A stretch of 64,000 nt of DNA from Gnetum montanum (taxonomy: Eukaryota > Streptophyta > Gnetopsida > Gnetales > Gnetaceae), in NCBI GenBank assembly GCA_015680685.1, contig MNCI01000811.1:507828-571827 (forward strand), given 5' to 3'. Below are positions 56,781 through 64,000 of the stretch, piece after piece (the stretch's first letter is position 1; each line of letters opens with the position of its first letter). A program made the position numbers and the translations under genes. The notes below the pieces were generated by a model. It saw nothing but the letters and a program-made list of their open reading frames with translations, was not told the DNA's origin and ran no database searches.

Positions 56781-57659
56781 GCCCCTTGTGTATTTTATGG
56801 TTAATGTGACTAAGTAGAACTCATTCCAAATCTAAACTCAAAAAAACCATATCTAGTGACCTCACATCAACACACTTGACCAGTCCATCCATATGAAGCA
56901 ACAAGAATGCTTTCACAAAGAGTCACCACCATTCTGAGGAGAGCGAGATGGAGAAGCAAGAAGCGAGAAAGGGCCTTAGTTATAGGAAACCTTCAAGCAT
57001 GGGTAACATGTCTTTCTAGTTCCATAACCAGTGCTTGTAGCCCATATTGCTTTATTATGTCTAAGGGGTGTGCGTTGAATTATCCCTCTTTTTTTTCTTC
57101 TTTTTCCATGAGAACCACACCATGCAAAGACTTATTTTTATTCACTTGGCTTCCTAATTTTTGAACAATGTCAGAATGGTGAAAAACGCAAGAAAAAGCA
57201 TCCAAGCACCCAAGAGAATGGCCAAAAAAAATGCATCAAATCCCCTTGAAGTCACAACCTTTTCATCCTTTAAGTCTTTCCTTGGTTTGAAAAATACCCA
57301 GCCACCAATTCATTAAAATTTTACTTAGAATAAGAGGGACTGTATAGTTCCAAGCCAAAGGAGACCATAGAGTTATATGGATGAGTGGACAGCATGGACT
57401 CATTGCCTATTTTACCAAAAGAACCATACCTTAATATCAGCATCATAATTCAAAGGTAAAAACCAAACATTAGTAATCAATATGATATAATTCAATCCAC
57501 CATCATGAGCACTTATTAGATGACAAATAAAAGTAAATCAAGAAAACAAAGAAACAGTAAAAACATGAGCGATGGTGTAAAAAAAATATAAGAAAAGTTG
57601 AAAGAATGTGTAAAACAAGAAATGTGTAAAACAAAAATTCAAAAAGAACTAAGGGCCTA
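56781..57659 (-). other. Athila-2 region 3' of pol
   Basis: Reverse complement aligns with Athila-1 40490-41400, including GGAACTAGAAAGACATGTTACCCATGC and GTGACTTCAAGGGGATTTG. A/T-rich next to pol, as in Athila-1. Noncoding. Confidence 0.65.
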
Positions 57660-58130
57660 GAATGGTTAGCATAGGTGGCCATCTCCCCCACAACTAAGTT
57701 GGAAGGAGGAGATTCGAAATAGTAAGCAAGGTTGTCCACCAAGAGAGGTAGCATGTGTATTGGCTATCCTAAGCTCATGGAAAGGTTTGGTTTGTTGTAC
57801 GTTGAACAACAGTTTCTTGTTTGGGCTCTCAAGTTTGTATATTGTCATGGCCCCTGAAGGAAAAGTTGCATAAATAATATAAGGTCCTTCCCATAGTGTT
57901 TGAAATTTAGTATGTTGTGGCACATGTGTGGGATTCTAGTAGAGAACCTTATCTCCTAGTTGATATTTAACTTTCCTAATCCTTAGGACATGATGTTGGT
58001 TATTGAATGCCTTATGTAACTTGTTAGATGACAGGGTAGCTAGTTGGTTTTCATCTAGCAAGTTAAGGGTTAATAACTATTGTTTCTATGCTAGATCAAG
58101 GTCAAGATTGAGGGAAACCTTTGAAAAGTT
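57660..58130 (-). pseudogene. Athila-2 integrase C-terminal remnant
   Basis: LNLLDENQLATL, KVKYQLGDKVLY, PQHTKFQTLWEGPYIIYATF, SGAMTIYKLESPNKKLLFNVQQTKPFHE: the same blocks as Athila-1 40070-40370, with few stops. It joins directly to the RT end near 58130, so RNase H, the integrase zinc finger and the D,D,E core are deleted here. Confidence 0.75.
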
Positions 58131-58139
58131 CTCAATAAA

Positions 58140-58955
58140 TCTCCTATAGTAGGTACTATGTCCAAGGAATTATCGAATATCTTTGATAGTTTTCAATTGA
58201 TGGGTAATTCCTTGGATAACTTTGATTTTCTCAGGGTCTACCTCTATCCTTGTGTGTGAGATTTTGTGCCCTAGGACTACGCCTTCTTGGACCATTAAAT
58301 GGACTTTTTGCCAATTGAGCCTCAAATTGGTTTCTACACATCTTTTTAACACTTGCTTCAACTGGTCTAAGGCTTGATCAAAGGTTGCTCCATAAGTGGA
58401 GAAGTCATCCATAAAGACCTCCATGTCATTCCCTATCTACTGTTGGAATATGCTTAGAACTAGTCGTTGAAATGTTGCAGGGGCATTGCATAAGCCAAAC
58501 GACATTTGTTTATATCTGAAAATGCTCCAAGGACTAGTGAACGTAGTCTTGGCTTGGTCTTTTGGGGCTATTTATATATGATTATATCCACTATATCCAT
58601 CTAGAAAACTGTAGTAGCGATGCCCTACAATGGTGTCTAAGACTTGGTTAACAAATGCCAACAGAAAGTGATCTTTGAATGTTGTCAAATTTAATAGCTT
58701 GAAATCTATGCACACCCTCCATTTGCCTCCCTTTTTAGGCACAATAATTAAGGGGCTAACCCATTCGCTATCAGCAATGGAGTATATGAACCTAGCCTTG
58801 AGAAGCTATTCGATTTCTTCCTTGACTACTTGCTTTAGCTTTGGGTTCAAACATCTTTGCAATTGTCTTTGAGGCTTCATGGAGGGGTTGGTGTAAATCC
58901 TATGTTGGCATATCCTAGGATCTATTTTGGTTAATTCGGGATATGACCAAGTGAA
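58140..58955 (-). pseudogene. Athila-2 reverse transcriptase
   Basis: All blocks are readable: KQVVKEEIE, IYSIADSEWVSPLIIVPKKGG, VCIDFKLLNL, HYRYYSFLDGYSGYN-like, FGLCNAPATFQR, then VFMDDFSTYGATFDQAL (58424 leftward) with both Asp, and CVETNLRLNWQKVHLMVQEG, VVLGHKIS, IEVDPEKIKVIQ. These are Athila lineage signatures. Two or three stops break the frame between 58430 and 58805. It is the best-preserved gypsy RT in the window. Confidence 0.85.
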
Positions 58956-58985
58956 GGCTTTTGACCATCTATTAATTACCTTCAA

Positions 58986-59267
58986 AAGTTCTTCTTTTTG
59001 TTGAGAATCAAGCTTTGTGTTGATAATTACCAATTTTCTATTTTTAAGGAACGTGTATTCCATACTGGTGGCCAATGGTGTTAAGTCAAGGATCTCTTGC
59101 TTAAATTTCTCAGGGATTTCCAACTTAAGTTCTTCTTTTTGTTGAGAATCAAGCTTTGTGTTGATAATTACCAATTTTCTATTTTTAAGGAACATGTATT
59201 CCATACTGGTGCGCAATGGTTTTAACTCAAGGATCTCTTGCTTAAATTTCTTAGGGATTTCCAACTT
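58986..59267 (-). repeat. 141-bp in-frame tandem duplication in Athila-2
   Basis: Copies 58986-59126 and 59127-59267 differ at only a few positions. Translated on the minus strand, each encodes 47 residues with IP.KFKQEIL.L.PL.TSMEY and FLKNRKLVIINTKLDSQQ. The reading frame stays open through both (ORF 59375-58806). The single-copy form is seen in Athila-1 near 38340-38470. Confidence 0.9.
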
Positions 59268-60110
59268 CCCCCAGTTGACATTTTCAAGGTTAAGACTTGG
59301 AAGTTGGTGGTGGACTTGCTCTAATGCATATATGCTATTGATGTAAGTGTAAGTCAAACCCTCAGTTGGTTCCATGCATATGAGTGAACTGCTTGCTTGA
59401 TCAGCTGTTAGCCACTAGGTGTCTTCCTATTATGTGGCTACTGCATACAGGCATCTTTATATGTTGATCATTTATGCACATTGATTGCATGTAGGCAATG
59501 TTAAACTTTGCACAAACCATGACCTTTACACGTAATTACACCCTATGTAACTGTATGCGATGCATGAAACTTTCTTCTTCTTGATCTTTCCAAATTTATT
59601 TTCCTTTAATATTTCTAAGGAAAGATCATAGATTCCTAGGCATGCATCAATGGTGCTTAGCCATGGTTTTCTCGTTATGATTGGGAAGTACCCCCTATCA
59701 TTGTTTACCTAAATCACTAGGAAGTTAGTTGGGTATGACCATCCAAAAATAGTGGTAACAATGTCTTTCACTAGTCCCAATGGGATAGTGATGGACTGGT
59801 CAACCAACTCTAGATGGATGTTACTATTTTTTAATGGAGGAAGGTTCTAGGCCTTGTACATTTCTTGAGAAATCAAGTTGACACTGGAACCTGAGTCCAA
59901 AAGAGCTTTGCATGACGCACTTCCAATGATTTGTAAATATATTAGAGGACTTCCAGGATCAGAGAATTTCTTGGGAAGGTGGCCAGCTTTGATCCAATCG
60001 GTGACGACATGTGTTAGCATGATCGTATGCATTGAGTGCGGTGGTTGAGTTGAAGGAGGCTCTAACATTTTGATTGATACTGAGGCATCTAAGTAATTAG
60101 CTGCCTNCAC
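59268..60110 (-). pseudogene. Athila-2 protease
   Basis: 60110-59847 reads GSPLIYLQIIGSASCKALLDSGSSVNLI: LLDSGSS is the aspartic protease active site, intact here. NSNIHLELVDQSITIPLGLVKDIV, NFLVI and PIITRKPWLST follow towards 59690 with frame breaks. 59375-59268 (MEPTEGLTYTYINSIYALEQ) is the linker to the duplicated segment. One ambiguous base (N) is at 60107. Confidence 0.78.
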
Positions 60111-60119
60111 CTTGCATAG

Positions 60120-61097
60120 CTAGAGCAGGTGGTAGTGGAGCTATTGGTGGAAGAGATGCGGCCAGATGAGAAGGATGATATTCTTGTAGAATATTGCCTC
60201 TAGAAGAGGTAGTTCCATAATACTTGTGGGTTTGGTAGTGAGGTTGAGGAGTGACGTGACTAGTAGAGTCATGTGGGGAGATTAGCTCCTACATGTAATA
60301 TCCATACGGGTTAGATTGTTGGTAAGGATACTATTGCCTTGGTGGTGGCATTCCCCATGATTGTGGGTGTTGCCACTATTGATATTGCTCAATTGGTTTT
60401 TATGGAGTTCCACTAGGATAATATGTTAAGGGTTGGTGAAATTGCCTTGGGTTACCTTGAGGATAAGGTAACCTTTGGGGTGTTTGCCTTTTGTTTAATT
60501 GTGGGTTGAGTGCATACACCTTAGAATCCTACAGATGTGAGATTATAGGACAACATCCCTTAGGATGGTCATATTGACATATCTCACATCCACTATCATT
60601 ATCTATTTCCAAATCCAAAACATCTTCAATGATGGCAACTTTGCCCTTACCCTTGCCACGTGCATGTTTAGCCTCTTTCTTTTTTCTTTTCTCACTACCT
60701 TACTCTCTAGACTCTACTATTCTAAGAATAGCTTGAAATCTATTGTTTAGGGAATCCAACATTTGGTCTACCTTTGCCAAAACTTCTGATTTCATCTTTT
60801 GGATAGGAAAAGTTTTCCTATTCACCATCTCTTCGAGTGGTGACTCTTCTTCATCCTCACAAAATCTTACTCCTCTCTTCTAGAGGGAAGGATTTTGGTT
60901 ATACTCTTTTACACTTTCTCTCTTCCATAGCTTACCTTCTTCCTTAGCAACTTGCTCCAATAATCTTTGAATTTGATGGAACCTAAGCTCAAATAGCCTC
61001 CCTTGGGAATAAGTCCCAAGGATTCTTCTCGTTTCATGCCTAATCCCATCCATGAGATGGTGCAGTTGATCCCTTTGTGAATAACCATGACCAGAAC
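60120..61097 (-). pseudogene. Athila-2 gag, C-terminal half
   Basis: Starts abruptly at the Tat-2 junction with SGHGYSQRDQLHHLMDGIRH, then LFELRFHQIQRLLEQVAKEE, a Lys-rich KRKKKEAKHARGKGKGK segment, and a zinc knuckle-like CEICQYDHPKGCCP (about 60600-60540). A Pro/Gln/Tyr-rich tail follows. The same order is found in Athila-1 after 36686. The N-terminal half lies on the far side of Tat-2, outside the window. Confidence 0.75.
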
Positions 61098-62625
61098 TGA
61101 AACACCGTGAAAATTTCGAGTCCTCAACGGTTCAGCAAAATCTTGTGACTCAGGCAAGGATTTGTGACAAGTCATGGCCTAGCAAGTGCCCTTTTTGGCT
61201 AAGGGTCTGTTCTACCATGCTATGCAGCACAACATAATAAACTCCAGAGGATAGAACAAGACAAGGGATGCACAACGACAAGCCTTCAACTTTGCAAGTT
61301 TTCTATGTTTCAAAAAATCTTAACTTTTGGCATATTATGTTGCATTACTCAACATACCATAATGTAGCATAACATAGCATAATGCCAAAAGGCAGTCCAT
61401 CGCAAGAACAAAGATGACAAGATTCGAGACCTCGATTGTCCAGCAAAATCACAACACTTAAGCAATGATCTACAGCATGCCACACATTTCAGCAAGTTTT
61501 CTTTTTCGGTTAAGAGGCCTATTATACTACATTACATAGTGTAGCGTAATAAACACTGGAAGGATTGATCAGAAACAAAGGAAGCATAGCGACAACACTT
61601 CAATTTTTTGCAGGTTCGCTGTTTTACGCTGAATTACGCTATGCAGCGTGATCTAGCATGACGTAACATAATACAAGCAACGACAGAGAGGGAACAACTC
61701 AAGCATTAGTAGTTCATACGTCACAATATGCTCTAGCATATTATAAGTAAACAAAGAACAGTTTGTTGCCAAAACTCTAGAAAAAGTGGTTTACGACGCA
61801 TTACGCTTCAGAGCATAATGTTGCATGGTGCCAAAAGCTTCAAATACAAACACACCAAGTCAACAACATCTTGTAGGTTCAGGACATGTGTCATCTAAAC
61901 TACGTTTTTCTCCTAACCCTAACCTTATAAATATTCCAGTTGACAAAGATCAAGGGGTTGACAAAAAATTTCCCGGGGATTAACAAATTTTCTCCATGAG
62001 TGATTTTCTTTCATTGGCAATCGTTGACAACTTTTGGCAAAGATTGACAAGAGAGGAAAAGAGGATCAGCAATCGTAAGAACATCAAAGGTGATTGGCAA
62101 GAATCCTTGATCAGAAATAGCCTGTTAATGATATTCTGCTTCAGGTCTCACTTCCTTGCACCCAGATTGGCTAGAATAGGGTAGATCGACCTTTGCTTGT
62201 TTTATCTTTAAATAGCTTTCTTGCTGTTGGCACGTGCTTCGTCTAAACCAAAGTCTACCTGTAATCATTGTATCCAACATATTTTGTTCATAAGTTAAAT
62301 CCTGGATCTTGGGATTGCACGCTCTCTAAATCTGATCTCGTGTGTCCTATCTATATGGATTCTGCAATCAATTTAAATCATTTACATCATTTTCAATTAC
62401 CTTCAAGATTAACAATATTATATCTCCTCATAAAAATAGCCTTTTTGCCATCCAATTCCTACAAAAATTTTATTGATTAAGTAAGTCCTTGTCTGATCGA
62501 CAAAACCATTTAGGGCAGATCGGATTCATCTTCTCCAGCACGGCCCTCTCATGGATCCGGGGTTGGAATTGTGTACACGGACTTCCGCTCAGTATTTCCA
62601 GAGATCAATGTTTTCTATTGTTACA
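61098..62625 (+). repeat. Tat-2 5' LTR
   Basis: 1,528 bp, TGAAACACC to TTGTTACA. U3 is about 820 bp and repetitive. The TATA-like box CCTTATAAATATTCC is at 61923-61935, preceded by CTAACCCTAACC, as in Tat-1 (CTAACCCTATAAATACC on its strand). R-U5 extends from about 61950 to 62625. The right end is set by the primer site and by CAATGTTTTCTATTGTTACA resembling the Tat-1 end. Confidence 0.7.
61129..61850. repeat. Tat-2 U3 tandem units (about 305 bp) with AGCGTAAT hairpins
   Basis: Two long diverged units start at TTCAGCAAAATC (61131) and TCCAGCAAAATC (61439). Shared words are CAGCAAG..TTTTT.GG.TAAG and ACACTTCAA. Inside are inverted words such as ATTACATAGTGTAGCGTAAT, TTACGCTGAATTACGC and CATTACGCTTCAGAGCATAATG, comparable to the hairpins of Tat-1. 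Confidence 0.6.
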
Positions 62626-62630
62626 GTTTT

Positions 62631-62650
62631 CTAGCGCTAGAAGGAGGGCC
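62631..62650 (+). other. Tat-2 primer binding site
   Basis: CTAGCGCTAGAAGGAGGGCC, just after the LTR end. Its Tat-1 counterpart is TTGGTGTTAGAAGGAGGGCC. Confidence 0.72.
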
Positions 62651-62881
62651 TTCATATTCGATCCACACTTTACGGGTAGTCTTGTAAGCTGTCTGTACCC
62701 ATTGTCGGTCAACGTAAACGTAATACCTCCATGGTTGTTTACGAGATTGTGTAATGCAGATCAGTTGCTTCGACGATTCCTTTGGAATCCTACAAGATAG
62801 AAAGCCTTGATTATTACCTTATTTTGCCTTTGCCCTTGCGATCTTTATCCTTATCGTCATTACTCCCAAACTGCGTAGAGA
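62651..62881 (+). other. Tat-2 leader
   Basis: Between primer site and gag. No coding similarity seen. Confidence 0.5.
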
Positions 62882-64000
62882 ATGGCTACATCAACCACCG
62901 CTATTGACACTGCCAACCTCGAGAATCCTTGGACCATGCAATTTACACCTCCTATGGTCGAGTCGCCAACTAGTCCAGTGTGACCACGTCGCTTCCTCAG
63001 GCTTCAAAACAAAGAGCCTGAGGGACACGCTTAGCGCAAGGAACACTACAATTTTCTCTGTGCTAAGCTAGTAGCAAACCTGCCCATGTATCCATAAGAA
63101 CTTGAAGAAAAACGAGAATACAAGTTCATGTATTGCAACGGGAAGGAATTTATTCCTTCACATAACACCACTGTACCCCTGAAAAATCAACAAAAGTGGA
63201 TCCTAGATCAAATGATGATGGCTAAGACATCGACAGAACAACGAGAGGAGTTGTTCCATGATGAAATGCTTCATGACGGGCAAGACAATCTAGACTCCCA
63301 CTCTGAGGGAGGCGGTCATGCTAATTTCGCCATGGCCCCTCCCTCCATGATGTCTTGTGTAAATCTGTTGTTCATGGTTACCATGCCCTTGACACTATCT
63401 AATACTAACCGCGTCTGCATTCACCCCACCTACATTTTCTCTCTTTGACTATCCTTTCAGGCGATAGCCCATTGCAAATCATTTCTCAGCAGGTGCAATT
63501 ACCTAATCCATCTCATCATGCACCTACACCCATGTCATCGCATGTATAGGTGATACCTACTTCGCAATTACATACAACACCCACCTTCATCCTGACTCAC
63601 ATGACAGGGCTTGCCACTATAGCATGGTGGGTTCTAAACATGCCTCTTGTTGCGCATCCTATGTAGATGTCCCATCTTCCTCTTCATCAAAGCCAAGTCC
63701 CGCGGGCGCTAAACCCTATTACAGGATCATTGTTTGTGCCCCCAGCCACACAAACAACATATCCAATGGTATAGTCGATGACGGCCGTCCCTATTTCGCC
63801 ACCTAGTGTGGCTCCTCTTGCCGTTCTACAAACAACCTCCCCATCCATGGGTCTGGATCAAGCTTTCTAGCTTATCCAGACCCTTACAGAGGAAGTTAAA
63901 TGCCTCAAGGCTGCTAGTTTGGACATAGTACAAGTCATGGATTTTTACCATAACGATCCTATTAGTTTGGTAGTGCCTGTTTTATCATTATCACCTAGGA
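62882..64000 (+). pseudogene. Tat-2 gag, N-terminal part
   Basis: Starts at ATG 62882 (MATSTTAIDTANLENPW). The same frame runs to 63448 with three premature stops: TGA 62981, TAG 63032, TAA 63095. Between them it aligns with the Tat-1 gag (YNFLCAKL, NGKEFIP, W.LDQ). A Ser/Pro-rich linker follows with a frame change. At about 63850-64000 the core start (LDQAF, a TAG stop, LIQTLTEEVKCLKAA, FYHNDPISLVVPVLS) matches LDQAFQLIQTLMEEV and FYPDDPISPMVPLL of Tat-1. The window ends inside the domain. Confidence 0.75.

Larger units (their letters stand above)
54893..61097 (-). mobile_element. Athila-2, Ty3/gypsy element interrupted by Tat-2
   Basis: On the minus strand the order from right to left is gag end (61097-60120), protease (60110-59640), duplicated pre-RT segment (59375-58960), RT (58950-58140), integrase C-terminus (58130-57660), T-rich and noncoding 3' region (57650-55790), polypurine tract and 3' LTR (55768-54893). 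Its proteins align with Athila-1. Most of RNase H and the integrase core are deleted. The 5' half of gag and the 5' LTR are not seen because Tat-2 enters at 61097. Coding decay is milder than in Athila-1. Confidence 0.8.
61098..64000 (+). mobile_element. Tat-2, Ty3/gypsy Tat-lineage element, 5' part only
   Basis: Begins TGAAACACCGTG, the same start as the Tat-1 LTRs, exactly where the Athila-2 gag stops. LTR, primer site, leader and gag start follow on the plus strand. The rest lies beyond the window. It keeps far more CpG than Tat-1, which suggests that it is younger. Confidence 0.78.

Noticed and set aside
59158-59346. Plus-strand frame over the Athila-2 duplication
   Set aside because: Antisense to the recognised minus-strand Athila-2 frame.
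1-64000. Host protein-coding gene, tRNA or rRNA gene
   Set aside because: No exon chain with family support and no rRNA-like segment was seen. tRNA detection by eye is unreliable, so a tRNAscan run would be needed to exclude one.

Overview
The window is plant nuclear DNA made almost entirely of transposable elements at different stages of decay. No intact host gene was found. All coding remnants belong to plant TE lineages: Ty1/copia, Ty3/gypsy Athila and Tat, an L1-type LINE with a DUF4283 ORF1, and a Mutator-like transposase. Most of the window is AT-rich and CpG-poor, and premature stops often fall where a related copy has Gln, Arg or Trp. That fits long-methylated TE DNA in a large genome, such as a gymnosperm or a large-genome angiosperm. 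The species cannot be named from this sequence.

Layout. 1-640: part of an Athila-type LTR (family A, minus). 644-2170: remnant of a copia element with its 3' LTR, followed by a 132-bp tandem array (2171-2605). 3363-8915: a Mutator-like (MULE, SWIM-associated) transposase pseudogene, split by a minus-strand LTR element with an internal region of about 340 bp (family B, 4666-7388). 9112-14870: a nearly full-length minus-strand LINE between 20-bp flanking repeats that match at 18 positions. 16487-47665: Athila-1 (plus), with paired LTRs, a primer site and a 4/5 target duplication. Tat-1 (minus, 18720-36685) sits inside the Athila-1 gag, and a probable plus-strand insertion (25954-31981) sits inside Tat-1 between protease and reverse transcriptase. 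A family B LTR (42853-44062) and a plant-transposon-domain ORF occupy the 3' part of Athila-1. 47666-54892: old, mostly unassignable DNA with one gypsy RT relic. 54893-61097: Athila-2 (minus), cut in its gag by Tat-2 (plus, 61098 to beyond the window end).

No gene set here works as a pathway. The informative content is the order of insertions and the repeats carried by the LTRs. Both Tat elements entered an Athila gag in antisense orientation at nearly the same place. Family A LTRs keep R-U5 but carry different short repeat cassettes upstream of the TATA box. The Tat LTRs carry arrays of hairpin-forming units, and the Tat-1 3' UTR carries a separate 31-bp array. All boundaries were set by reading and comparing copies by eye, so edges may be off by a few bases.
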